The translations under genes were made by a program, and so were the position numbers. A DNA stretch of 64,000 bases, from contig JASPKZ010005706.1 of NCBI GenBank assembly GCA_030220185.1, positions 124,001 to 188,000 on the forward strand, given 5' to 3'. The stretch comes from Diploptera punctata (lineage: Eukaryota; Arthropoda; Insecta; Blattodea; Blaberidae). Below the pieces are notes generated by a model that was not told the DNA's origin, made no database searches, and saw only the letters and a program-made list of their open reading frames with translations. Every line of letters begins with the position of its first letter. Position 1 is the stretch's first letter. Shown here piece by piece: positions 53,698 to 64,000 of this stretch.

Positions 53698-54348
53698 GAC
53701 TATTTAACTCATGCCCCAAATGGCAGTCAATGGCCAATCACATTTCAATGAATTTTGATTTACAACCATTCACAGTCGTTTTTCACCTCATTTTATCAAG
53801 TGGCTTCCAGATTGTATATATAGTACACGAATGTAACCACATTCTGCTTGCGAGATATAATAGAAAAACATTCGTAACAATTGATTATACCACAAAAAAA
53901 AGGCCACTGTTTGCACTTTCTTAAACGTATTAATTTCCAGGAATTAACGTTGCAGAAAAATATAATTAACATATTTACATCATAGGACATCAGAAATTAA
54001 TTAATAACCTATACTGATGTGTTTCATTTTTTCTCCACTTGGGTGCATTCTTACAATATTGCGATTCTATTTGGCAATAAATATGATCTGGGTGCAGTGA
54101 TGAACAAACGAAACATAACATTTCTCATTTGTTTTCAAACATCACCGTTTACATTAAATATATGAATATTTTAAAGTAACTATATTTAAATAATGATTTG
54201 TGAGTTAACAGCTTAATTTTATTCGTTAAAAAAGTCCTAACAAGTGCTACTCTTGATTTCCAAATTCTCTAGAAAAATTCACTCCTCACTTCGAGAGTCG
54301 TGAATTTATCGATAATTTGGAAATCACTCGTGGCATTACTTATGATAA
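53698..54348 (+). repeat. Hairpin-bearing repeat family, copy D
   Basis: From GACTATTTAACTCATGCCCC to GGCATTACTTATGATAA, with a full palindrome at 54248-54340. With copy C it forms an inverted pair with arms of about 650 bp and a 740-bp spacer. Confidence 0.65.
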
Positions 54349-54439
54349 AATAATACTCGTAAATATAAAAATTATCTCTTCTTAGTTAGAAAGTAACAAT
54401 TAGAATAAGAGGCATCTAGTAAAGAAAAGTAGAATTAAA

Positions 54440-54666
54440 TTAATAAATATGGTAAGTCTGTTGCATCTTGCCTCATAAAGGTTCTTCTAGGACATGTTTA
54501 AAAACAATTCTGTTTTGTCGTCAGCTTGTCCAGATTGTTGATTTTTGAGTTGTCGGCCCTGGATGTCGACTCCTACTCCGCCCAGGACCGACAACTTGAG
54601 GATAAACAGACTGGAAGGGCTAGACTTTTGTGAGGTGATATGCAACAGACTCGCCTTATTTATTAA
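54440..54666. mobile_element. Mini-element with Penelope-type inverted ends
   Basis: TTAATAAATATGGTAAGTCT at the left and, reversed, TTAATAAATAAGGCGAGTCT at the right, both running into GTTGCAT and CCTCA(T/C)AAA. A second inverted pair (GTTGTCGG...CCGACAAC) lies inside. On the minus strand at 54524-54491: CTGACGA, C, AAAACA-GAAT-TGTTTT, TAA (for GAA), ACA-TGT, C. This is a hammerhead-like order with one core residue changed. Confidence 0.45.
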
Positions 54667-54810
54667 GTAGAACCTCATAATGTTAATTCCTATTGTAATT
54701 TTATAAATAATTAAATTCTTCAATAATGAATGAATTAATCAGTCATTCGTCCATTTGAACAATTCAGATTGAATGAAATCATTGATCGATGACAAGTAAA
54801 TAATTACAAG

Positions 54811-55270
54811 CAATTGAATTGGTTATTAATATCCCACCTATTATATGGATGCGAAACAAGGACTCTTACTTTAATGAAGGAAAGAAGATTACGACTATTT
54901 GAGAAAGAACTTCTTAGGAAAAAATTTGGACCAAAAAGAGATGAACAGACAGGCGAATGGAGAAAACTACATAATAGTGAGCTACATGATATGTTTAATA
55001 AGAACAGTTAAGTCTCGTAGGCTGCGATGGGCAGGACATGTGGCACGTATGGGGAGATATAAGAGGTGCATGGAAATTCCTGGTAGGAAAACCAGAGGGA
55101 AAACACCCAGATGGTAGACCAAGAATGAGGTGGGAGAATAACTTCCATTATTTGAGAAAAGTAGATTATACATGGAATGATTGGAAAGCATTAGCTCAGA
55201 ATAAGGATGTATGGAGAGCTTATGTCTGCGCTGCCATGAACCTACGGGTTCGACAGAGCCAATGAGTTGC
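54811..55270 (+). pseudogene. RTE-like LINE 3' end
   Basis: ISHLLYGCETRTLTLMKERR, FGPKRDEQTGEW, then in another frame KSRRLRWAGHVARMG, GKHPDGRPRMRWENNF and YVCAAMNLRVRQSQ. The tail GCCAATGAGTTG is short. It has two frameshifts. Confidence 0.75.
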
Positions 55271-55527
55271 TATTTACATCCCATCTCATATTTTTGCTCT
55301 CTCACCTGGAACCATGTTTCGAAGGACATTTCCTTCATTTCAGCAACTGGATGAAACTTTAACAACTTGTTCAGTCAGTTTTGCACTGAAAAAGTAGTAA
55401 ATGTCCTTCAAAAAAAGACCCAAGCGAGAGAGTAAAATCTGAGATGAGGTGTAAATAACTGATTAGTTTCTTTGAAATCCCATTTATTTTGCATTTCGTT
55501 CCAAACTTTATCTTTTTCAATTTGTTA
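55271..55527. repeat. Imperfect inverted repeat between two LINE copies
   Basis: TATTTACATCCCATCTCATA at 55269-55288 pairs with TGAGATGAGGTGTAAATA near 55440-55457. GAAGGACATTTCC and GTCCTTC words also pair around a centre near 55365. It probably belongs to another small element with inverted ends. Confidence 0.4.
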
Positions 55528-55529
55528 TA

Positions 55530-56015
55530 CTTACTTACTCACTGGCACTATCGAACCCGTAGATTCATGGCCACGCGGACATAAGCTCTCCATACACCCC
55601 TATCCTGAGCTAATGCTTTCCAATCATTCCCTATATAATCTACTTCCCTCAAATCATAGTTAATGTTATTTTCCCACCTCGTTCTTGGTCTACCAACTGG
55701 GCGTCTTCCCTCTGGCTTTCTTACAAAAACCTTCCATGCAAGTCTTTCATTTCCCATACGCGCAACATGTCCTGCCCAACGCAGTCTACGAGACTTAACT
55801 GTTCTTATTATATCTGGCTTCCTATAAAGACCATGCAATTCATTGTTTTGTAATCTTCTCCATTCACCTGTTTGTTTATTTCTCTTTGGTCCAAAAAATG
55901 TTCCTAAGTACTTTATTCTCAAATACTTGTAATCTCCTTTCCTCCCTTAAAATAAGAGTCCATGTTTCGCACCATATACTATAACTGGTAGAATAGTTAT
56001 ACATTTTCTAAATAT
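55530..56015 (-). pseudogene. RTE-like LINE 3' end
   Basis: Minus strand: LTLILREERRLQVF-like start, FFGPKRNKQTGEWRRLQNNE, KSRRLRWAGHVARMGNERLA, GRPRTRWENNINYDLREV, YVRVAMNLRVR, stop, tail GCCAGTGAGTAAGTAAGTAT. Open for most of its length. It faces the copy at 54811. Confidence 0.8.
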
Positions 56016-56049
56016 ATGTATTTTGATTAATTTTCCAAATAAATAAACT

Positions 56050-56306
56050 CCATGGCCGGTTGCTTGCCTCTCATCGTGTGTAATTACTGTATAGAGGATT
56101 ATCTACCCAGTATGGGTGTGACATGTGGTCAACATGTCGAATCCCCCAGCTGTTATACCTGATTTTCTCAAATGGAGCTGCTACTTATTGTACCTACCCA
56201 AATTCCTCACAATGCTGGATGGGCACTGGTTTCATATTGGCTGAAATTCCATAAGAAATTTTCTCCCCCCATGGGGACTTAAACCACTCGGCTATGGCAT
56301 GGTACC
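56050..56306 (-). mobile_element. SINE-3 copy
   Basis: GGGTGTGACATGTGGTCAAC, CAATGCTGGATGGGCACTGG, CCCCCATGGGGACTTAAACC and the head CACTCGGCTATGGCATGG. A part of the head between ACTT and AAACCACTCGG is deleted. Confidence 0.7.
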
Positions 56307-56431
56307 ATTAGCTCTCCTTGCTCTCCAACATTTTCCAGATATTGTAGAATTAGATGAAAGGACTCCACATTGCTGTTCTGTTCCATCCTTTCTTTTAGGT
56401 TTCTACTGATTTTTTTTTTATTTTATTGAAG

Positions 56432-56432
56432 G

Positions 56433-56480
<48 letters not shown>
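56432..56480. repeat. (TA)n microsatellite
   Basis: Long TA tract. The Ile-Tyr ORF across it is not a gene. Confidence 0.95.
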
Positions 56481-56487
<7 letters not shown>

Positions 56488-56604
56488 TTCCGGTTTAACA
56501 ATGATGATACGTTTTTCCGGCACCAATGACTTTGTCTTCAATTTCGCTTTTGAAGACTATAAGATTTTATTTAATGATTGTTTAAAACTAAGTCATCAGT
56601 GTAG

Positions 56605-56672
56605 CGATTCAAAGTCCTGTAGTTCTTTACCAAGGCATCATGCCTTAAACCTCATGGCTACAGCTTAGGACC
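56605..56672 (-). mobile_element. SINE-3 head fragment
   Basis: AGTCCTGTAGTTCTTTACC and GCATCATGCCTTAAACCTC match the tRNA-like head of SINE-3 only. Confidence 0.5.
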
Positions 56673-56954
56673 ATTTTTCCAATACAGCTGTTTTATTTTG
56701 TACAAGAAAACAATTTTTTATCACTCATATGGCTTTTAATCACGCTTAACATTGTTTACGATTCTGCACATGACTCCCCTTTCTCAAATTTATCAAGGAA
56801 TTCTAGTTTTTGTTTTATCGTCAGAACTACGTTTTATTTATTTTCGATGTCATTTCAACTGCACTTGTAACTACATATAACTGCTGTATAGGAACTGAAA
56901 ACTGACCACCAAAAGACATATGCTTTATGCTACACTGTAAAATAAAGTAAGTCC

Positions 56955-57322
56955 ACCGCTGTGGTCTCTAGGTAGTGTGCTGCCTTGTCACACAGCGGGC
57001 TCGGGTTCGATCCACGGTGAGACAAGTTTCCTGGGTGAGGTTTTTTAGGAGTTTTCCTCACCTTTTAGGCAAATGTCAGGAAACTTTAAGGCCCAAACTG
57101 TCCCCGAATATCATTGGCCATCATAATCATTATCATTTATATTCGCATTAGATTAAGTTTAGGATTAAGGACTCCTCTGGCGCATCACTATCATCACCGC
57201 CCATCATATCATCGGGGCAGCGTAATCCCGCCTTCCAGGCGGCCCAACCTCAAAAGTAGGTTACAATTACGCCGATGCCTGGAGAGAATACCAGAAATGT
57301 CGTTATGACAACCTGAGACATT
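56955..57322 (+). mobile_element. SINE-2 variant with a different 3' body
   Basis: The first ~165 bp are SINE-2 (CCGCTGTGGTCTCTAGG, GGTTCGATCCACGG, CTCACCTTTTAGGCAAATGT). After GGCCATCATAATCATTATCA the body changes to GGGGCAGCGTAATCCCGCCT, GGTTACAATTACGCCGATGC and GCTATGACAACC-like sequence, which occurs nowhere else here. It ends in an A-rich stretch. It could be a subfamily made by template switching or two adjacent repeats. Confidence 0.55.
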
Positions 57323-59160
57323 GAATAAAAAAAAATTAAAAACAAAGTAGCCTATGCAGGAAGGCGTTCATTATAAGCTTACATTTTTAAGCTTGTTTTG
57401 TAGGCTAAGTATTTATTTGCACAAAGGACGAATTCGCACTGCAATGATAGGTGGATGGATAAGAAAGGGAGGTAGTATTTTATACTTGTTTCTTATGTAT
57501 GTGTGTGGATGTGTAATGTAGGCTATATATAGTTATTTAATCGCGGAAGAGAGAACAGAGACCAGATTAGGTCATGTCACCTAATCCTTGAAGGAAGAAA
57601 AAAAAAACCTAGAACAGAAATAAGCATGAAGAGTCTAACAGACCCTGCGGTCTGTTATTTCGAAAGTACCATATTTTTTTCGAAAACATAATGTCAATAA
57701 ATTCTGCTACTACATAAGAATGTGGTTAGATGGTGGTTGGTTACATATCACACGAATGTTGCAATGCACTTTTTAACATTTGTTATATACCATATCATAC
57801 TACAGCACGATAATTTTAGAACATGAAATACTTAGATACACCTTTGCCGCGTTTTGTTTAAAATTTCACAATATTATAGAAAACAAAGATCAACCATAAT
57901 TCTTTAATATATTTCCAATAGCGAGAAAATTATTTATTAAGTGTTGTTTTTATTTCAAGTTTGTTTCATTATCGCAAATACTCTGTATTACCTTCCAATA
58001 ATTTGTAAATCGGTTGCATTAAATTTGTGTTTTTGCTGATCCTAAAGCGGCAAAGAAGTTTACAAAGTTAATTTCCCGCACTAATGTTCAATATGATTAT
58101 TATTAAATGTTTTTGTTATTATATGTCTTTAATTTCTTTAAAAAATAACTTTTGTTTCATACTACAGTAGATGGACATATAGAATGTCACACTATAGTGT
58201 AAACGTACTTAATACTCACTAAAATCCAAATAGACATTGATAAACGTAATTAATAATTTTGCAAGTAAACAAATAAGCAAAAAAAAAATGTGCACGAACG
58301 TTTTTCAACCATTTTATTCCAACTCACTGAGGGATTTGAGTCGCGAGATCACCCGGTGTGATAAAGGACTCACAGAAATGTTGCACTGCAACTAAAATTA
58401 CAATACATCTAATTTTGTTTAGGTAATTTCTTTTCAATTTTATTTCCTTGTTTATCATTTTAATAAAATTGTTCTGATTCAATAATGAGTAATGGACAGA
58501 TTATTTCCTGTGGGGGGATTCACTTCAACCAAAATACACTAGTTCATACCTATGATTCACATTGGTTCAGTGAGCAAATTTTTGCATAATAAGCTCAATT
58601 TTTTAAATAATTTGTCATATAGTATTTACGTTTTCACCAGTGATTAGAATGAAATTTGCTAATTTAACTTATGGGTCCACGACAGTGGCTGAGGGTGAAA
58701 AAATAATTGGATAGACACAATCACTATCTTTGCTCGCTTTCATGGCTTCCAAGTTCCTCTAAAAATAATTGTTACGTACACCATATATTGTACCATTAAC
58801 ATCACTTGTACTTGTAAATCTTATCGATCGACTGGTTAAGAATTTGAGCAACAAAAGTATTAAATTAATAATGTTAAGATTTAAATAAATAATAAATAAA
58901 TGTAACGCAGATCGAATTATTTTAGCCTTTAACTTTACTTTTTGGTAGAAAGTTAGTGAAATAAGATATACTGGACCGAAATTTACACTGATTTAAAATT
59001 GTTTAAAATAGCTTGTTAGAATCACATAAAAAATACAGTTGCAGTAGATTACAAACATTTTTATGCAATCACTTCGCCTCTCCTTTCGCGTGAAAACATC
59101 TCAGAAGACATGTCAACCCTGAGGTTTTTGTGAGCGGACAGAGACGTAAGTAGTGGGGAG
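57323..59160. other. Unassigned AT-rich DNA
   Basis: No coding pattern, no recurring repeat, a few short A/T runs. Confidence 0.5.
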
Positions 59161-59167
59161 CTAGGCG

Positions 59168-59358
59168 CACACTTTTTTTTTTCAAGTGGAATTTATTTTA
59201 TTTATTCAACCTGATGGGGTTAAGACCGTAAGGTCTTCTCTTCCACTTCACCAGGGTTAAATTACACATACAATAAGAATTATGATAAATGATACGTAAT
59301 AGATAATTATAAACTACACGATATAAAGTTGATAAGGGAAAGAAAGAAAAATAGTAGC

Positions 59359-59395
<37 letters not shown>

Positions 59396-59940
59396 GTAAC
59401 AAAAATAATAACCTATAATTAGATTAAGTAAATGGCGTGGTAAAGAAAGTTTAAAATATAAAGGAATAATACATGGAACATGGTTATGTATTATATTGTC
59501 TAAGGAAATATGAAGTGAGTTTCTTTTTAAACTGTTTTTGAGTCGGGCAGTCCTTGATATACGAGGGGAGGGAATTCGAGAGTCGTGTGGCTGAAACAAG
59601 GAAGGATGAGAAATAGTGAGATGTTCGTTGTAGAGGCATAGCTAGAGTTAAATTTTCTCTCGATCGTGTGTTTAAGTTATGGTGGGAAGAGAGCGAATGA
59701 AAGCGAGTAGAAATATAAAGGGGTGATGAGGTGGACAAAGTGTTGTATAAGAAGCAGAGGCAATGTATCTTGCGCCTGTCTTCCAATCGGAGCCAAGACA
59801 ACATTTCGAGTACTGAAGTTATCTGGTCAGATTTACGGAGGTTGCATATATAACGGGCACAAGTATTATGGACTCGTTGCAGTCTTTGTCCGAATATGAT
59901 ACTCATGTCAGTCAACTCCCACAGAAGACGCGAACCACTT
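59168..59940 (-). pseudogene. CR1-like non-LTR retrotransposon 3' end with poly(A)
   Basis: Minus strand: MTDMSIIFGQRLQRVHNTCA, RYICNLRKSDQITSVLEMLS, WLRLEDRRKIHCLCFLYNTL, SLSSHHNLNTRSRENLTLAM, RLSNSLPSYIKDCPTQKQFK and a stop near 59484. This is the C-terminal end of LINEs of the CR1/jockey-related group and differs from all other LINEs in the window. An (ATT)n tract is at 59355-59397. A run of ten A's on the minus strand (59168-59180) ends the element. Confidence 0.7.
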
Positions 59941-60239
59941 TCTTCTCAGAGGCATCTATGGTTACTCATGGGGAAGTTTCTATGCATACTTGAAGTAATA
60001 AAATCTGATTAAACCTCACGCAGAAAAATTAAATTTTCAGAATTATAATTTAAAAAAAGAAAAACATTGGTTTATTTCAGACGTTTGTATATGTATTGTC
60101 TGCCCTGTCGCTAGACCACTGTTCACGAGTTAAAATGTTGATTTACAGATAACATGTGGACAATCTCCTTACTTATTTCTAAATTACTTTATCCCGTTTC
60201 AAAAATAGATACAGTTCAGGTCAGTCCATTCTCAGCAGA

Positions 60240-60525
60240 TTTGTATCGTACTTGGTTAAAGCAATATGATACAAGCCTGAATATCTAGGGTTTTAGTCCC
60301 ATTTGTGCCAGGATTTTTAAACTGGCCGAAACTTTCCGGCGACATCATGATCCTGGGATCGACTCCTCCTTTAATTGAAATGAACTTTAGATATATATTC
60401 TGGGTAAAGGCTGCCGTCACGCAGGGCTGACATCTCGTGTCGATTGTTAGAGAGGTGGGAATCTTAACCTCCTCCTACCCTAAGGATATCCCAAGACCTG
60501 TAGTGATCACTTTACCTTTTGTTTC
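60240..60525 (+). mobile_element. SINE-1 copy, opposite orientation, worn
   Basis: Head TATCGTACTTGGTTAAAGC and a B-box remnant GGGTTTTAGTCCC, body CCGTCACGCAGGGCTGACAT, end CTGTAGTGATCACTTTACC. It is the only SINE-1 in plus orientation here. Confidence 0.75.
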
Positions 60526-60639
60526 AGTTGTTAAATGGCCGACTCCGCCCGCAATGGATATTTCGTGTCAGTAACATATGTTATGCCTAATATTCATTTA
60601 TAAAAATAATTAAATTGTACTTAATATGAAATAAAATAT

Positions 60640-61520
60640 TAGAGGAACTTCGGGTAATTTGGACCCCTGTTTTTAATTTGTTGTTTTTCTTATTTTAATT
60701 AAGGGATTTGAATTTTGTTTAATGCAGTCATTATCATTAATGTTACAACTATGAAATAGCATTGTTATTTTATTCAAAATATGGAAACATCTTCATAATT
60801 TATAAACTTTGTTACATTACAGGAAAGGTCCACTTTAACTTACATATTCGGATAAAGTGGACCCCAGAGTCTACCTTAGCTTTTAGTCTATTTTTAAGTT
60901 TATTTATTCTATTAAATTATACAGACAGGCACAGGTTAATCTGAAAATATTTATGACTGATCATTATTAAAAATCGTTGATATTTATTTAATGTTTTGAA
61001 AAATTATTGTAATTATAACATTCACATGTCATTCAACTGCAGAAAGCGACGGTCTTTGGGTTTAGTAAAATTACAAGGATATTAAATAAAATTAATGAAG
61101 TGAATGATTTTTACAGATAGCATCCTCATTGATAAAATATACGTATTCGTGTAAAGTGGACCAAGGTCCTCGTGGAGAGTCAACATTAACCGAATTCCTT
61201 TGTTATGTTTAATTATTTTATACAGCCACCATGTCACATAATATTAATATATTTAGGAGGTTTTTTTTAACGTTTGTAATATTCAATAGTATAAGTTATG
61301 AATTGATTCTTAGCTTGAAAAACTTTTAAAGTGGTCATTTTCATAAATATCACAAATAAACCCTTCTTCCTACAAATAATAAAAGGAACTGGCCTTGAAC
61401 CCGTCAAAGTTGTTGAGGGGAAGAAGTTAAAAATTTTCTGTTCGAGGGCAGCACCAATTAAAGAAGATATTAACAGGGTCCACTCAAACAGAAGGGTCCA
61501 CATTACCCGAACTTCCCTAT
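60640..61520 (-). mobile_element. DNA element of ~880 bp with inverted ends, copy 2
   Basis: Begins TAGAGGAACTTCGGGTAATT and ends CATTACCCGAACTTCCCTAT. It aligns in reverse with 5300-6152 throughout, including the TAAAGTGGACC-like motifs and the conserved GGTGCTGCCCTCGAACAG block. A 60-codon reading across that block (GTGLEPVKVVEGKKLKIF) is open in this copy but not obviously in the other. Confidence 0.7.
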
Positions 61521-62590
61521 ATACACAGCAATAATTGGAATTGTTTTACAAATTCCTTTCTTAATTCCAAGCTCGCCTATGCTTCGATTATAATAATCTC
61601 AACTCGCCCGTAAAACCTCACTTTCAAGTACGGTAGTTTGTAACGGCAAAAAATATCCATTTACGGAAACCTTTGGCCATAACTAATAAAATGGGTGTTC
61701 TCAATTAAATTAGCCTACTCACCCAGGTGTTATATAAATACTGTCGGCTCTTATGAATAAATACCGTCATGAGATATTAGTTGTCATTGGTATGAACAAA
61801 CAGGACTTGGTACCTTCTTACTCTCAACTTACAATAGGGCACAGCCTTGAACGTTATTTTTCAAACCCTTCACCTTCTGATTGCGTTTTCGGACCTACCA
61901 TAAAAAATTCAAAACGTCAACTGCTTACCGCATATTACTATATCTATAGCAAAATTAGTATGCTATAACTAACAAAATGTTAATTTATTGTAAGACAATG
62001 TAAAATACACTAGTATTTTTCATGAGATTTTACATTCTTGGAACTAAAACATTTTAGAAAACATATAAGTAGGAGTATACATTGTGTCTTATGCATATAC
62101 ATATTTTGTCTAGTATGAAATGAATATAGGTATACAAAGTAAATGTTAATTATACTCGCTAACTAAGGTCACATAAACCGTAATTGAAGACGTCCAAAAA
62201 AACTGTCTATTATCAAAATCGGATATTTCCTGCTTACTTTTTTTTTTTCAAAATATATGTTCACCGTGAAACTACTTATTACGTTTTTTCCCCCCTCACA
62301 TTATTCAATTCTTATCCATTTTAAAATTGTCTAGCTATCTTGTTTTTTTTAATGTAATTTATTATCAATCGTATTTCTAAGGAACTCGGAATATCTGAAT
62401 ATCCTTCAATGGAATTCAGGAGCATTATCTTAGGCCAAGAAAACGGAACTAATAACACTGGTCAACATGATTTTGTCTCATGAGTACCAATAGTTGTACT
62501 TAATGCAGTTTTTTATCGTGTTTTCAAATATGTATTCGGAATTTCTCCATCACCCACAGTTTGTTTTTGTTTTTTTTTTTTTTTTTTTTA
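61521..62590. other. Unassigned region
   Basis: The 71-codon ORF at 61753 shows no family features. A long T tract lies at 62563-62589. Confidence 0.4.
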
Positions 62591-62596
62591 TTTTAG

Positions 62597-62717
62597 CTAT
62601 GGAAAGAGATGTCAAGGCAAATGGAATCGTAATATGCTGGCCGATTATTGTTGGACCACCAAGAGGGATGCTCCACAGGCGAAATATATCAGAAAATCGT
62701 CATTTCTTACTTTCCAG
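62597..62717 (+). CDS. Exon-like segment, unknown
   Basis: A T-rich tract and TTTTAG acceptor precede 62597, and CAG|GTGAGT follows 62717. The enclosed 121 bp have one leading base and 40 open codons. They include GKWNRNMLADYCWTTKRDAP, a motif I recall from short repeated arthropod ORFs rather than from a defined domain. The tract may be a mobile-element tail instead of a true polypyrimidine signal. Host exon and transposon fragment are both possible. Confidence 0.35.
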
Positions 62718-63439
62718 GTGAGTCCGAATGTTCGAATATTGTGTAGTTACGATTGTAGAAAATATTGAAGTGTTTGAAATTATAAATGCCTGTTCTCTCA
62801 GAAACCTTGCGTGATAGAGAAAACCCAATATCATATTTGAATTCAGGAGAAAATATACTATCAGGAGAAAATATTACTTTCTTTCTGAGACAAAAAAAAA
62901 GTTTCTTTTTTGTTGCTCAGTGTAATTTTCACAACCTAGTCTAACATAGGCGTCTTCACAATAATTGAAGCCAAATCTTCTGTCATACTACCAATTCCCT
63001 GGGCATTCTACATTTGTTACCAAAATTGAGGCAAATTGCAAGCGGCATTTTATTTTAACAGGATAAAAAACAACCTTACGTTAGTCTCCATTAAAATAAA
63101 AGATTTTGGCAAACGACGCAGATAAAGCGAAATCTTAAAACTTAGTGTATAGGAAAATGAACAACGTTTCAATATACATGCTGTGTATAGCCCACCTAAT
63201 AACCAACCCGATTTATTTTCCCTCCCCTTCTTTAATAAAACATTGCTCATATGTGACGTCAGCGCACATTCCAGCCTGTGGGTGTAAAAAGACACAAACA
63301 CATCTGGATCAAGAAGATATCTAACAAGACCGTAAATGACAAACCTACTTAACAATACCCCCACAAATACAATAGCATATGCATTGAGCAGCTATAGCTC
63401 TACAATTATCTCCGAGGTAAACCGTCACAATGTGATCAA
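62718..63439. other. Unassigned region
   Basis: The minus ORF at 63050-63364 has no recognisable features. Nothing else seen. Confidence 0.4.
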
Positions 63440-63655
63440 CCAAACTCCATGACCCGAAAGGCCCAGAAGGTCCTTAGAATATCCACTGGCTGCTGGTCTC
63501 ATATCTACATGTGTTAATCACAGAGGTAGGCGATCATCCTGCCAGTGTAGAGGTGACATGTGGTCAGCATGTCGAGTCCCCCAGTCGTTATAGCTGGTTT
63601 TCTCAACCTGGAGCCGCTACTTATTGTAGCTATCCAAATGCCTCATGATGCAACC
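63440..63655 (-). mobile_element. SINE-3 copy, head missing
   Basis: GCTGGTCTCATATCTACATG, GAGGTGACATGTGGTCAGCA, CTCAACCTGGAGCCGCTACT, ending abruptly at GCCTCATGATGC. The tRNA-like head is absent, as in a 5'-truncated insertion. Confidence 0.75.
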
Positions 63656-63859
63656 AATAGCAAAATAACAAATAAAAAAATACAACTGACAAATGAAATC
63701 CATGCTCTAAATTAAACCTACTAATTTAAAATGTGCTGTAGCAGACCAGACCAACACTTTCAGAAAACAAACAAGACAGTGTAACAATAGTTTTCTGTGC
63801 ACGAAAACGACAACCTATCTAATAAAATATAAAGAAAAACGAAATAGAATTAATCCACT

Positions 63860-64000
63860 TACTTACTCTTACTCACTGGCACTATCGAACCCGTAGGTTC
63901 ATGGCCGCGCGGACATAAGCTCTCCATACATCCCTATCCTGAGCTAATGCTTTCCAATCATTTCCTGTATAATCTACTTCCCTCAAAATCATAGTTAATG
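63860..64000 (-). pseudogene. RTE-like LINE 3' end, runs off the window
   Basis: Minus strand at the window edge: INYDFEGSRLYRK-like with a one-base shift, LAQDRDVWRAYVRAAMNLRV, stop, tail GCCAGTGAGTAAGAGTAAGT. The rest lies beyond 64000. Confidence 0.75.

Noticed and set aside
56426..56668. ORF with a long Ile-Tyr run
   Set aside because: Translation of a (TA)n microsatellite joined to a SINE-3 head.

Overview
The window is AT-rich, repeat-dense animal DNA. Split genes with GT-AG introns, TATA-rich microsatellites, tRNA-derived SINEs and several clades of retrotransposon point to an arthropod, almost certainly an insect. The dominant LINE has a C-terminus with the motifs RRLRWAGHVARMG and YVRAAMNLRVR, which recalls cockroach-type (Blattodea) genomes. 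That placement is my inference from memory, not a search result. I see no bacterial operon, rRNA, CRISPR array or virus.

One convincing host gene is present. It is a carbohydrate sulfotransferase of the Golgi HNK-1/chondroitin 4-O type, on the minus strand, with three coding exons (20280-20086, 16436-16124, 13110-12422). The exon phases match and all splice sites are consensus. Together they encode 398 residues: a short cytoplasmic tail, one signal anchor, a stem, and both PAPS-binding motifs. Its introns carry a SINE-2 copy, an antisense LINE fragment, a tRNA-like element with inverted ends and two Penelope-type hairpins. A second candidate host exon, Cys/His-rich and of unknown family, lies at 30979-31269 (minus). 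A third exon-like segment is at 62597-62717 (plus).

Everything else I can identify is mobile DNA. 0-4.3 kb: LINE 3' ends, a SINE-3, a LINE with a piece of another LINE inserted in it, a SINE-1. 4.4-9.2 kb: AT-rich DNA, a DNA element of about 850 bp with inverted ends, a LINE RT fragment. 10-10.8 kb: a Penelope-like element (PLE-1) ending in a hammerhead-like ribozyme. 12.4-20.3 kb: the sulfotransferase gene. 20.4-25.6 kb: tRNA-like elements, the best RTE-like LINE copy, an inverted-duplicated PLE end, a mariner-type deletion derivative, an intact SINE-1. 25.9-35.6 kb: more SINEs, LINE remnants and a hairpin-bearing repeat family. 36-42 kb: microsatellites, a Helitron, a complete but dead Tc1 element, a second Penelope element (PLE-2) with ribozyme-like motifs in both inverted ends, a small MITE. 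42-50 kb: poorly recognised DNA, a deleted hAT copy, an RTE-like copy with target duplications, SINEs. 50.4-52.3 kb: a hAT fragment split by a Helitron that itself holds a SINE-3. 52.3-64 kb: two inverted copies of the hairpin family, RTE-like copies in both orientations, a different LINE 3' end, the second copy of the 850-bp element, SINE remnants, and an RTE-like 3' end running off the window.

The most interesting theme is the set of Penelope-type ends. At least four loci carry a hammerhead-ribozyme-like core (CUGANGA, hairpin, GAA, short stem III), and in each locus the 3' end is duplicated as an inverted copy on the other side. Other notable signals are tRNA-like genes inside terminal inverted repeats, and a SINE family whose 3' tail matches that of the RTE-like LINE.
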